From: Sphingopyxis sp. GW247-27LB
GTDB lineage: Bacteria; Pseudomonadota; Alphaproteobacteria; Sphingomonadales; Sphingomonadaceae
Assembly: GCF_002277025.1 (NCBI RefSeq)
Contig: NZ_NIWD01000002.1
Coordinates: 301,345-342,239 of the forward strand
Direction: 5' to 3'
DNA length: 40,895 nt
Positions 29,461 to 37,202 of this stretch are shown piece after piece. Under the pieces are notes generated by a model, which did no database searches, was not told where the DNA came from, and was given only the letters and a program-made list of their open reading frames with translations. Position numbers and translations under genes: made by a program. Each line of letters starts with the position of its first letter. Positions within the stretch are counted from its first letter, which is position 1.

Positions 29461-30246
29461 ATGCACCTCAAAGGCAAGACCGCTCTCGTCACCGGATCGA
29501 CCTCGGGAATCGGGCTCGGCATCGCGAAGGCGCTCGCGGCGCATGGCGCCAACATCATCATCAACGGCTTCGGCGACGCCGATGCGATCGAGGCCGAGCG
29601 CAAGGCGCTCGAAGGGGTGAAGGGTGCCAAGGCCGCCTATTACGGCGCCGACCTCACCAAGCCCGACGCGATCGGGGAGATGTTCGCGCGCGCCGATAAG
29701 GAAATGGGCGGGGTCGATATCCTCGTGAACAATGCCGGCACCCAGTTCGTGTCGCCGATCGAGGATTTCCCGCCCGAGAAATGGGACCTGATCCTCGCGC
29801 TCAACCTGTCGTCGGCGTTCCACACCATCCGCCATGCCGTGCCGGGGATGCGCAAGAAGGGCTGGGGACGGATCATCGGCACTGCCTCGGCGCATTCGCT
29901 CGTCGCCTCGCCGTTCAAATCGGCCTATGTCGCCGCGAAGCACGGGCTCGCCGGGCTGACCAAGACCGTCGCGCTCGAGGTGGCCGAGGCGGGAATTACC
30001 GTCAACTGCATCAGCCCCGGCTATGTCTGGACCCCGCTGGTCGAGAATCAGATTCCCGACACGATGAAAGCGCGGAACATGACGCGCGAGCAGGTGATCA
30101 ACGACGTGCTTCTCGCCGGCCAGCCGACCAAGCAGTTCGTCACGGTCGAGCAGGTCGCGGCGCTCGCGGCCTTCCTAACCCGCGACGAGGCGGCGAACAT
30201 CACCGGCGCCAACCTCAGCGTCGACGGTGGCTGGACCGCCGCCTGA
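29461..30246 (+). CDS. bdhA: 3-hydroxybutyrate dehydrogenase
   Basis: Cytoplasmic short-chain dehydrogenase of 261 residues that interconverts D-3-hydroxybutyrate and acetoacetate with NAD. The Rossmann motif TGSTSGIGLGIAKAL is near residue 12, NNAG in DILVNNAGTQFVSPIEDF, and the catalytic serine and YVAAK (Tyr near 156, Lys near 160) follow. The segments TQFVSPIEDFPPEKWD and ISPGYVWTPLVENQIPD are characteristic of BdhA rather than of general SDRs. Start at 29461 has AAAGGA upstream. It probably shares a transcript with the patatin-like gene and supplies acetoacetate for acetyl-CoA formation. Confidence 0.94.
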   Translation: MHLKGKTALVTGSTSGIGLGIAKALAAHGANIIINGFGDADAIEAERKALEGVKGAKAAYYGADLTKPDAIGEMFARADKEMGGVDILVNNAGTQFVSPIEDFPPEKWDLILALNLSSAFHTIRHAVPGMRKKGWGRIIGTASAHSLVASPFKSAYVAAKHGLAGLTKTVALEVAEAGITVNCISPGYVWTPLVENQIPDTMKARNMTREQVINDVLLAGQPTKQFVTVEQVAALAAFLTRDEAANITGANLSVDGGWTAA

Positions 30247-30319
30247 CCGGGTTCGGCCACGCCCTTGAGCATTTTTTCTCGCCCCCCTAAGCTCGGCCGG
30301 GGACCAGACCAGGAGAGAA

Positions 30320-30961
30320 ATGATGTGGGGGCGCATGAAGTTGATTTCGGCCGTGACGGGGAGCCTCGCGCTCGCCGCGTGCCAGACGGTGCCGTCGATG
30401 CCGCCGTCGGCCGCGGACACACCCGATACGGGCACATGGCGGGCGACCGCGACCGAGCAGGATCGCGGGCGTATCCGGAACTGGTACAAGAGCTGGGAGA
30501 TGGCGCTCGCCGATGCGCGCGCGCGCGGCTACGGCGCCGACCTCGATCGCGAGGGCGTGCTGCTCCAGCCGATGGCGGCGCTGCCGAACCCGCACCTGCC
30601 CGCGGGCGACTATCGCTGCCGCACGATCAAGGTCGGCGCGCAGACGGGGACGCTGGGCTTCATCGCCTATGACTGGTTCCGCTGCCGCGTCTCGGCCGAG
30701 CAGGGGCTGGCGAGCCTGACCAAGCTCACGGGATCGCAGCGGCCGGTCGGGCTGATCTTTCCCGACAATCTGAAGCGCCAGATCTTTCTCGGCACGCTCG
30801 AACTCGGCGACGAGACGGTGCCGGTCAATTACGGCAGCGACCGGATGCGCGACATGGCGGGGCTGATCGAGCGGATCGGCGACAATCGCTGGCGGCTCGT
30901 GCTGCCGGCACCCGCCTATGAATCGCTGCTCGACGTGATCGAACTGGTACCGGCGGGCTGA
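30320..30961 (+). CDS. DUF4893 lipoprotein
   Basis: 213 residues with a lipoprotein signal (ISAVTGSLALAAC, lipobox LAAC), so probably anchored in the outer membrane. The body contains TWRATATEQDRGRIRNWYKSW, GDYRCRTIKVGAQTGTLGFI and LPAPAYESLLDVIELVPA, which I recognise as the DUF4893 pattern of sphingomonads. Function unknown. GGAGAG precedes the ATGATG start. Two cysteines in the mature protein (DYRCRTIK and WFRCRVS) may pair. The M20 amidohydrolase gene follows 18 bases later in the same direction, so the two are likely co-transcribed. Confidence 0.85.
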   Translation: MMWGRMKLISAVTGSLALAACQTVPSMPPSAADTPDTGTWRATATEQDRGRIRNWYKSWEMALADARARGYGADLDREGVLLQPMAALPNPHLPAGDYRCRTIKVGAQTGTLGFIAYDWFRCRVSAEQGLASLTKLTGSQRPVGLIFPDNLKRQIFLGTLELGDETVPVNYGSDRMRDMAGLIERIGDNRWRLVLPAPAYESLLDVIELVPAG

Positions 30962-30979
30962 TAGGAAAAAGGGGCGACT

Positions 30980-32290
30980 ATGCGGATTGTGTGGACGGGC
31001 ATCGCGGCGCTGGCGCTGATGGCGCCGGCATCGGCGCAGACGCTGGGCGAGCAGGTGAAGGCCGAGATGCCGTCACTGATGACGATCTACGCCGACCTTC
31101 ACGCCAATCCGGAGCTCAGCTTTCACGAGGTCCGCTCGGCGGGCATCCTCGCCGCCGAGGCGCGCAAGCTCGGCTTCGAGGTCACCGAGAAGGTGGGCGG
31201 CACCGGGGTCGTCGCGGCGATGAAGAACGGCGCCGGGCCGGTGGTCCTCGTCCGCGCAGACATGGACGGGCTGCCGGTGACCGAGCAGACGGGCTGGCCC
31301 GGCGCGTCGAAGGTGCGCGTGACCACCGACGAGGGCGTCGAGACCGGCGTGATGCACGCCTGCGGCCACGACACCCACATGACGAGCTGGATCGGCGTCG
31401 CGCGGCTGATGGCGGCGAACAAGGCGAAATGGTCGGGGACGCTGGTGATGATCGGCCAGCCCGCCGAGGAGCGCGGGGCGGGGGCGCGGATGATGCTCGA
31501 GGACGGGCTCTACACGCGCTTTCCGAAGCCCCAATATGCGCTCGCCTTTCACGACGCGGCGCAGTTCCCGGCCGGAATGATCGGCTACACGCCGGGTTAC
31601 GCGCTCGCCAATGTCGACAGCGTCGACATCACGGTCAAGGGCATCGGCGGCCACGGCGCCTATCCGCAGACGACGAAGGATCCCATCGTCCTCGCGAGCC
31701 GGATCGTCGGTGCGCTGCAGACCCTCGTGTCGCGCGAGATCAGCCCGCTCGATTCGGCGGTGGTCACCGTCGGCAGCTTCCACGCCGGTGCGAAGCACAA
31801 CATCATTCCCGACGAGGCGAAGCTGCAGCTTACCGTCCGCAGCTATACCGACGACGTGCGGAACAAGCTGCTCGACGGCATCGCGCGCGTCGCGAAGGGC
31901 GAGGCGATCGCGGCGGGCATGCCCGAGGACAAGATGCCGGTCGTGAAGGTCGACCGCACCGAATATACCCCCGCGGCCTTCAACACGCCCGATTTCACCG
32001 AGGAGATGGCGGCGCTGCTCAAGACGCGCTTTGGCGAGCAGCGCGTCGTCCAGATGCCGCCGGTCATGGGCGGCGAGGATTTCGGACGCTATGGCCGCGA
32101 GGACAAGAGCATCAAGAGTCTGATCTTCTGGGTCGGCGGCGTCCCGCCCGCGGAGATCGAGGCGGCGAAGACGGAAGGCCGTACCCTGCCGAGCCTCCAT
32201 TCGCCCTTCTGGGCGCCCGACGCCCCGGCGGTAATCTCGACCGCGACCGAGGCGCTGGCCACCATGACGATGGAGCTGATGGCGAGATAG
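30980..32290 (+). CDS. Exported M20-family amidohydrolase/peptidase
   Basis: 436 residues with a signal peptide (MRIVWTGIAALALMAPASAQ). The M20D subfamily motifs are present: LHANPELSFHE, LVRADMDGLPVTEQTG, GVMHACGHDTHMTSWIG (metal ligands), GQPAEERGAGARMML (catalytic and metal glutamates), the dimerisation domain with KGIGGHGAYPQTTKDP, and PPVMGGEDFG near the C-terminus. Relatives hydrolyse N-acyl amino acids, hippurate or short peptides; export makes a peptide-scavenging role likely. AAAAGGGG precedes the start. It lies in a run of plus-strand genes between two lipoproteins. Confidence 0.94.
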   Translation: MRIVWTGIAALALMAPASAQTLGEQVKAEMPSLMTIYADLHANPELSFHEVRSAGILAAEARKLGFEVTEKVGGTGVVAAMKNGAGPVVLVRADMDGLPVTEQTGWPGASKVRVTTDEGVETGVMHACGHDTHMTSWIGVARLMAANKAKWSGTLVMIGQPAEERGAGARMMLEDGLYTRFPKPQYALAFHDAAQFPAGMIGYTPGYALANVDSVDITVKGIGGHGAYPQTTKDPIVLASRIVGALQTLVSREISPLDSAVVTVGSFHAGAKHNIIPDEAKLQLTVRSYTDDVRNKLLDGIARVAKGEAIAAGMPEDKMPVVKVDRTEYTPAAFNTPDFTEEMAALLKTRFGEQRVVQMPPVMGGEDFGRYGREDKSIKSLIFWVGGVPPAEIEAAKTEGRTLPSLHSPFWAPDAPAVISTATEALATMTMELMAR

Positions 32291-32307
32291 ACGGCAAGCG
32301 TGCGTCG

Positions 32308-32703
32308 ATGATGAGAGTCCGTGGCCCGATCCTGCTTGTGGTTGCCCTGCTGGGCGGGTGCTCGGCGCCTTGTGAAGAAGTCCCGATCAGTCGCAACTTC
32401 GCTCCCGATAATAATCATATTGCGTATGTGACGGGCAGGAACTGCGGAGCGACCGCGGATTTCGCTACTGTGGTGTGGGTCGGTCGCAGCGATGCTGACA
32501 AAGACTCCGCGCAGGAAGTATTCGTGGCCGACAGCAATCATGGCCGAGCCACCACGTTCGACCGCGGCGGACCCGTGGTGCGCGTAACCTGGCTCGACGC
32601 CCGTCACCTTCACGTTGCCGGCGTGAATGAAGCACGAATATTCAAGAATCAGGCGCGTTCTGACGGCATCTCGATCAGCTATGGCAAGTTGACGGTCGAC
32701 TGA
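32308..32703 (+). CDS. Small lipoprotein of unknown function
   Basis: 131 residues. MMRVRGPILLVVALLGGCSAPC is a clear lipoprotein signal with lipobox LGGC. The rest (NHIAYVTGRNCGATADFATVVWVGRSDADKD, then VTWLDARHLHVAG) looks like a small beta-rich domain; similar proteins occur scattered in proteobacteria without known function. Three cysteines besides the anchor could matter. Base composition is visibly lower in G+C than in the neighbouring M20 gene, which it follows by 17 bases, so it may be a later arrival. Either ATG (32308 or 32311) could be used. Confidence 0.75.
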   Translation: MMRVRGPILLVVALLGGCSAPCEEVPISRNFAPDNNHIAYVTGRNCGATADFATVVWVGRSDADKDSAQEVFVADSNHGRATTFDRGGPVVRVTWLDARHLHVAGVNEARIFKNQARSDGISISYGKLTVD

Positions 32704-32715
32704 CCTTCCGCGGTT

Positions 32716-33468
32716 TCAGTCAAATTTGCCCGCACGCCCCGCGCCTCCGGTAAAGCGCTGCGCCCCCTCGGTCGCGCCTTCGCGTAGCGGTGCGACGCCG
32801 GCATGGGCTTCGTGGACGAGCGCGGCAGCGAGGTCGAAATCCCATTGGCGATAGGCGCTCATCCGGTCGCTGGTCATGCAGAGCTGCGGAAAGGCGGCAA
32901 TCTGCTTCGCGAGCGCGACGGCGGCGGACAGCGCGTCGCCGTCAGGGACGATCCGGTCGGCGAGGCCGATGCGCTGGGCTTCGTCGGCGGCGACGGGGCG
33001 GCCGGTCAGGATCATGTCGAGCGCGCGGCCCTGGCCGACGATGCGTGGCAGCCGCACCGTCCCGCCGTCGATCAGCGGGACGCCCCAGCGCCGGCAATAG
33101 ACGCCGAATATCGCGCTCGCCGCCGCGACTCGCAGGTCGCACTAGAGCGCGAGTTCGAGCCCGCCCGCGACCGCATGCCCCTCGACCGCGGCGATTACCG
33201 GTTTGTCGAGCAGCATCCGCGTCGGCCCCATCGGCGCGGGCCCGTCGGGATCGTAGCGGGTCGTGCCGACCGCGCCGAGATCGAACCCCGCGCAGAAATG
33301 TCCTTCGCTGCCGGTGAGGATCGCGACCCGCGCTTCGGCATCGTCCGCGAAGGCGGCGAAAGCCTCGCGCAGCGCGATGGCGGTCGCCGGGTCGACGGCA
33401 TTGCGCTTCGCCGGCCGGTCGATGGTGACGATGGTGACCGGGCCATCGCGCGCGACGAGAACGGACAT
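32716..33468 (-). pseudogene. Enoyl-CoA hydratase/crotonase interrupted by an in-frame amber codon
   Basis: From the ATG at 33468 the frame gives a crotonase N-terminus (TIVTIDRPAKRNAVDPATA, then GHFCAGFDLGAVG with the oxyanion-hole residues and HAVAGGLELAL) and stops at a TAG at 33144-33142. The same frame then continues without break through CDLRVAAASAIFGVYCRRWG and GGTVRLPRIVGQGRALDMIL to a natural end at 32716, 250 codons in all with the amber at codon 109. Relatives carry tryptophan here (LELALWCDLRVA), so a single TGG to TAG change explains it. The gene is either recently inactivated or the base is a sequencing error; the product would be a fatty-acid or acyl-CoA hydratase. Confidence 0.88.
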
Positions 33469-33730
33469 GGGATTTCCTTCGGGCCAAGAGGGATGGGTGA
33501 CGGCGTCATCAGACAAGATGGCGCATCGGTCCAAGGGTTGAAAGCCCGCACGCGCCACCCTAGATACAACTTATGCGGGCCGGGCCCCTCTGGCGTCGGC
33601 GGGATTATTCCCGCGGCGTGATGTCGGACCGCATCGGGTGACACCGATGCTTTGCGGCCCAGCTCTCCCCCCTGAAACGGGTCCCGGCATCGGCGTCACC
33701 TGTCTTGAGTTCGCTCAATCAGGAGGCCTT

Positions 33731-33913
33731 ATGTCTGTGAATCCCCATATCTATCGCCTGACGGTGCTGCATCGGCGGCTCGATGAAGCGGTGCGGCGCG
33801 AAGTGCGCCGCCGCGGCGGCGACCCGTTTCGCGTGCTGCGGCTGAAAAAGCTGAAGCTCGCGGTCAAGGACCGGCTCGCGGCGCTGATGCGGCGCCCGCT
33901 CTACGCCCGCTAA
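33731..33913 (+). CDS. DUF465 (YdcH-like) small protein
   Basis: 60 residues, basic and helical: MSVNPHIYRLTVLHRRLDEA, then FRVLRLKKLKLAVKDRLAAL, which is the DUF465 two-helix pattern ending in the conserved LKKxKLxxKDRL. Function is unknown; a role as a small coiled-coil adaptor is only a guess. AGGAGG at 33721-33726 gives an ideal ribosome site for the ATG at 33731. The 170-base spacer upstream holds a hairpin GCGGGA-TTAT-TCCCGC and nothing I recognise as a riboswitch. Confidence 0.88.
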   Translation: MSVNPHIYRLTVLHRRLDEAVRREVRRRGGDPFRVLRLKKLKLAVKDRLAALMRRPLYAR

Positions 33914-33931
33914 AGCTCCAATGAATTTCGG

Positions 33932-33961
33932 GAAGCGCGCTGCCCTCCGGCGGCGCGCTTC
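33932..33961. terminator. Hairpin after the DUF465 gene
   Basis: A 13-bp stem with one G-U pair on the plus-strand transcript (GAAGCGCGCTGCC at 33932-33944 with 33949-33961) and a CTCC loop lies 18 bases after the stop. No T-run follows, so it may be a terminator of the non-canonical kind or a stabilising hairpin ahead of the terC-like gene. Confidence 0.5.
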
Positions 33962-33982
33962 GCCTGTCCGGGGATATCGATC

Positions 33983-34975
33983 ATGGAATTTCTCTTCGCC
34001 GACTGGCTGGGTACGCCGGTCTGGTTCTGGCTGGCCTTTCTGGGGCTGGTCATTGCGCTCACCGCCTTCGACCTTGGGATATTGAACAAGGAGAACAGGG
34101 AGATGGGCATCGCCGAGAGTCTCAAACTCTCGGCGCTCTACATCGGCATCGCGCTGGCGTTCGGCGGCTGGATCTGGGCCGCTAAGGGCGGCGAGGCCGG
34201 CCTCCAATATTATACGGGCTTCTTTATCGAGAAGGCGCTGTCGATCGACAATATCTTCGTCATCTCGCTGATCTTCGCGACCTTCGCCATCCCGGCGCGC
34301 TATCAATATCGCGCGCTGCTGTGGGGCATCGTCGCGGTGATCGTGCTGCGCGGCATCATGATCGCGGGCGGTGCGGCGCTGGTCACCGAATATCATTGGC
34401 TGCTCTATGTCTTCGCGGCCTTCCTCGTCTTCACCGGCGTCAAGATGCTGTTCGCGAGCGAGAAGCCGATGGACGTCGCGGGCAATCCGGTGGTGCGCTG
34501 GCTGTCGCGGCGCATCCCGATCACGCGGGACCTGCACGGCGAGAAATTCTTCGTCCGCGTCCCCGACCCGCGAACCGGCAAGCTGGCGCTCGCCGCGACT
34601 CCCCTGTTCCTCGCGCTCGTCGTGATCAATCTCGCCGACCTCGTCTTCGCGGTCGACAGCGTGCCGGCGATCTTCGCGATCACGACCGACACCTTCATCG
34701 TCTATACGTCGAACATCATGGCGATCCTCGGCCTGCGCGCGCTCTATTTCGCGCTCGCGGCGATGGTGCACCGCTTCCACTATCTCAAATATGCGCTCGC
34801 GCTGGTGCTCGTCTTCATCGGGTCGAAGATCTTCGTCGCCGATTTCCTGCTGAGCGGCGCGAAATTCCCGTCGCTGATCAGCCTCGGCGTCACCGTGGCG
34901 CTGATCGCGGGCGGGGTGGTCTGGTCGCTGGTGAAGACGCGAAGCGGGGAGGAGGCGCCCTCGATCCACTCCTGA
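33983..34975 (+). CDS. TerC/Alx-family integral membrane protein
   Basis: 330 residues with eight or nine membrane spans. The family motifs are present: WFWLAFLGLVIALTAFDLGI near the N-terminus, EKALSIDNIFVISLIFATF, and NLADLVFAVDSVPAIFAITTDTFIVYTSNIMAILG, with the conserved acidic residues within membranes. TerC/Alx proteins export Mn(II) or help metal loading of exported proteins, and some confer tellurite resistance. I looked for a yybP-ykoY manganese riboswitch upstream and did not find a convincing one. A hairpin separates it from the DUF465 gene; the following gene converges 18 bases away. Confidence 0.93.
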   Translation: MEFLFADWLGTPVWFWLAFLGLVIALTAFDLGILNKENREMGIAESLKLSALYIGIALAFGGWIWAAKGGEAGLQYYTGFFIEKALSIDNIFVISLIFATFAIPARYQYRALLWGIVAVIVLRGIMIAGGAALVTEYHWLLYVFAAFLVFTGVKMLFASEKPMDVAGNPVVRWLSRRIPITRDLHGEKFFVRVPDPRTGKLALAATPLFLALVVINLADLVFAVDSVPAIFAITTDTFIVYTSNIMAILGLRALYFALAAMVHRFHYLKYALALVLVFIGSKIFVADFLLSGAKFPSLISLGVTVALIAGGVVWSLVKTRSGEEAPSIHS

Positions 34976-34993
34976 ACCGGCCGGGAAGCGGTG

Positions 34994-35296
34994 TCAGACG
35001 GCGAGGATCAATATGTCGTCGGGCTTGGGCGGCTCGGGCGCGAAGGCGGGAAGGGGATCGAATTCCTCTTCCTGCAATTCGACGTCGCGGAGGCCGTCGA
35101 GCTTGAAATGGCCGAGGCGCGGCTCTTCGTCCGACCGCCAGCTCTTGCCGAGGTTGAGCGCGCTGACGAATAGGTCGCCGTGCCGCTCGAACATCAGATG
35201 CGGGGCGAGGTCGAGGCGGGCGCCGTTGTAGCTGGCCACCACCTTGCGCTTCAGCGCAATGGCCTGCATGAAAGTCAGTCGCGGATCGTTGTGCAT
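34994..35296 (-). CDS. Hypothetical protein conserved in sphingomonads (unrecognised)
   Basis: 100 residues from the ATG at 35296; ATGs at 35338 and 35269 are alternatives, and none has a strong ribosome site. Sequence LTFMQAIALKRKVVASYNGARLDLAPHLMFERHGDLFVSALN, then LGHFKLDGLRDVELQEEEFDPLP, suggests a small beta-rich domain somewhat like the WYL sensing fold, without a DNA-binding part. I recall similar short proteins in sphingomonads but cannot name a family. Conserved-looking basic N-terminus and acidic C-terminus. It is convergent with the TerC gene. Confidence 0.7.
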   Translation of the reverse strand: MHNDPRLTFMQAIALKRKVVASYNGARLDLAPHLMFERHGDLFVSALNLGKSWRSDEEPRLGHFKLDGLRDVELQEEEFDPLPAFAPEPPKPDDILILAV

Positions 35297-35364
35297 CGCA
35301 CCATAATGCCTCGGCGCGGCGATGGAGGCAAGCGCCACCGCGCAAGATACGTAGTCGATCGCAA

Positions 35365-35404
35365 CGAAAATGCCCGCCGGAAGCGCGAAGGCTTCCGACG
35401 GGCA
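35365..35404 (-). terminator. aceA: Terminator of the isocitrate lyase gene
   Basis: On the minus strand a 14-bp stem (35391-35404 with 35371-35384, 13 of 14 paired, the odd one being a G-U) has a six-base loop and is followed by TTTT. It lies 67 bases after the aceA stop. Between stop and stem are two further hairpins, one of them GCGCGGGGG/CCCCCGCGC at about 35433-35460, so the aceA 3' end is strongly structured. Confidence 0.75.
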
Positions 35405-35470
35405 GGCTTTCCTCCCCAGGAAAGCTCTGGAGGCGCGGGGGGCAACGAATTCCCCCGCGCCAAGCTCGTG

Positions 35471-37066
35471 TCAGGCGGCGAACTGATTCATCGTGTTGTC
35501 CTTGCCCGCCGCTTTCAGCGCGGCTTCACCGGCGAAATATTCCTTGTGGTCGTCGCCGATGTCGCTTCCGCTCATATTCTGGTGCTTCACGCAGGCGATG
35601 CCCTGGCGAATCTCGGCGCGCTGGACGTTCTTGACGTAGCCGAGCATCGCCTCGTCGCCGAAATATTCCTTCGCCAGATTGTCGGTCGACAAGGCGGCGG
35701 TGTGGTAGGTCGGCAGCGTGATCAGGTGGTGGAAGATGCCCGCCCGCTTCGCCGCGTCGCGCTGGAAGGTGCGGATGCGGTTGTCGGCCTCGTCGCCGAG
35801 TTCGGTGCCGTCATAGTCGACGCTCATCAGCCTGGCGCGGTCATAGGCGCTGACGTCCTTGCCGTCCTTCTCCCAGGCGTCGAACACCTGCTGGCGGAAG
35901 TTGAGCGTCCAGTTGAAGCTCGGCGAATTATTGTAGGCGAGCTTCGCATTGGGCACGACTTCGCGGATGCGGTCGACCATGGAGGCGATCTGTTCGATAT
36001 GCGGCTTTTCGGTTTCGATCCACAGCAGGTCGGCGCCGTTCTGCAGGCTGGCGATGCAGTCCATGACGCAGCGGTCCTCGCCGGTTCCGGGGCGGAACTG
36101 ATAGAGGTTCGAGGGCAGGCGCTTCGGGCGCATCAGCTTGCCGTCGCGGTTGATCAGCACGTCGCCGGGGTTGCCCGCGCCGTCGACCTCTTCGCAGTCG
36201 AGGAAGCCGTTATACTGGTCGCCGAGGTCGCCGGGCTCCTTCGAGACGGCGATCTGCTTGGTCAGGCCCGCGCCGAGGCTGTCGGTGCGCGTCACGATGA
36301 TGCCGTCCTCGACGCCGAGCTCCATGAAGGCATAGCGGCAGGCGCGGATCTTCGCGATGAAATCCTCGTGCGGCACGGTGACCTTGCCGTCCTGGTGGCC
36401 GCACTGCTTTTCGTCCGAGACCTGATTCTCGATCTGCAAAGCACAAGCCCCGGCCTCGATCATCTTCTTGGCGAGCAGATAGGTCGCCTCGGCGTTGCCG
36501 AAGCCCGCGTCGATGTCGGCGATAATCGGCACGACGTGGGTTTCATGATTGTCGATCGCCGCCTGGACCTGTTTGGCCTTGAGTTCGTCGCCCTCGGCGC
36601 GCGCGGCATCGAGGTCGCGGAACAGAAGCCCAAGTTCGCGGGCGTCGGCCTGGCGCAGGAAGGTATAGATTTCCTCGATCAGCGCGGGAACGCTCGTTTT
36701 CTCGTGCATCGACTGGTCGGGCAGCGGACCGAATTCGCTGCGCAGCGCCGCGATCATCCAGCCCGAGAGGTAGATGTAGCGGCCCTTGACGGTGCCGAAA
36801 TGCTTCTTGATCGAGATCATCTTCTGCTGCGCGATGAAGCCGTGCCAGCAGCCGAGCGACTGGGTGTAGTTGGCGGGGTCGGCGTCATAAGCGGCCATGT
36901 CGGCGCGCATGATGCGCGCGGTGTAGCGCGCGACGTCGAGCCCGGTGCGGAACTTGTTCTGGGCGCGCATGCGGGCGATGCTCTCGGCGCTGATGCCGTC
37001 CCACGTGCCGTCATAGTCGCGGATCAGGCGGCCCGACTGCGCCATGTCTTCCTGGTAGCCCATCAT
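35471..37066 (-). CDS. aceA: Isocitrate lyase
   Basis: Cleaves isocitrate to glyoxylate and succinate, the first step of the glyoxylate shunt, needed for growth on acetate and fatty acids. 531 residues from the first of two ATGs at 37066, with AAGGA upstream; the longer upstream frame is not ICL-like. This is the long bacterial form, as in Pseudomonas aeruginosa. The active-site loop reads SDEKQCGHQDGKVTVPHEDF, where the usual KKCGH is KQCGH, a variant characteristic of the long form. Other landmarks are IPIIADIDAGFGN-like VVPIIADIDAGFGNAEATY, ILVTRTDSLGA-like IIVTRTDSLGAGLT and SPSFNWTLNF. Malate synthase is not in the window. It is divergent from a RamB-type regulator. Confidence 0.97.
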   Translation of the reverse strand: MMGYQEDMAQSGRLIRDYDGTWDGISAESIARMRAQNKFRTGLDVARYTARIMRADMAAYDADPANYTQSLGCWHGFIAQQKMISIKKHFGTVKGRYIYLSGWMIAALRSEFGPLPDQSMHEKTSVPALIEEIYTFLRQADARELGLLFRDLDAARAEGDELKAKQVQAAIDNHETHVVPIIADIDAGFGNAEATYLLAKKMIEAGACALQIENQVSDEKQCGHQDGKVTVPHEDFIAKIRACRYAFMELGVEDGIIVTRTDSLGAGLTKQIAVSKEPGDLGDQYNGFLDCEEVDGAGNPGDVLINRDGKLMRPKRLPSNLYQFRPGTGEDRCVMDCIASLQNGADLLWIETEKPHIEQIASMVDRIREVVPNAKLAYNNSPSFNWTLNFRQQVFDAWEKDGKDVSAYDRARLMSVDYDGTELGDEADNRIRTFQRDAAKRAGIFHHLITLPTYHTAALSTDNLAKEYFGDEAMLGYVKNVQRAEIRQGIACVKHQNMSGSDIGDDHKEYFAGEAALKAAGKDNTMNQFAA

Positions 37067-37114
37067 CTTGTCCTTGTTCGAAGCTGATGGGTGGACGTTG
37101 GCGAAAGCGCCGCG

Positions 37115-37201
37115 GAAAGTGAAAAGCTTTGTCAATTTTTCTTGTGAAAAATGCGGTGAAAGTGCAAATTGGCGTGTAAATTAGTAAAGAAAGTTACAAA
37201 T
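37115..37201. promoter_or_regulatory. Candidate operator repeats between aceA and its divergent regulator
   Basis: The A+T-rich 136-base divergent spacer holds GAAAGTGCAAATT (37158-37170) and GAAAGTTACAAAT (37189-37201), direct repeats 31 bases apart (three helical turns), plus a GAAAGTGAAAAGC at 37115-37127. They recall the TTTGCAAA-containing sites of actinobacterial RamB/PrpR regulators. The last repeat ends one base before the regulator ATG (37203), which would suit autorepression. Confidence 0.5.
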
Positions 37202-37202
37202 C

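Noticed and set aside
33545..33730. Possible manganese (yybP-ykoY) riboswitch ahead of the DUF465 and TerC genes
   Set aside because: A hairpin is present, but I could not find the conserved loop sequences of that riboswitch class.
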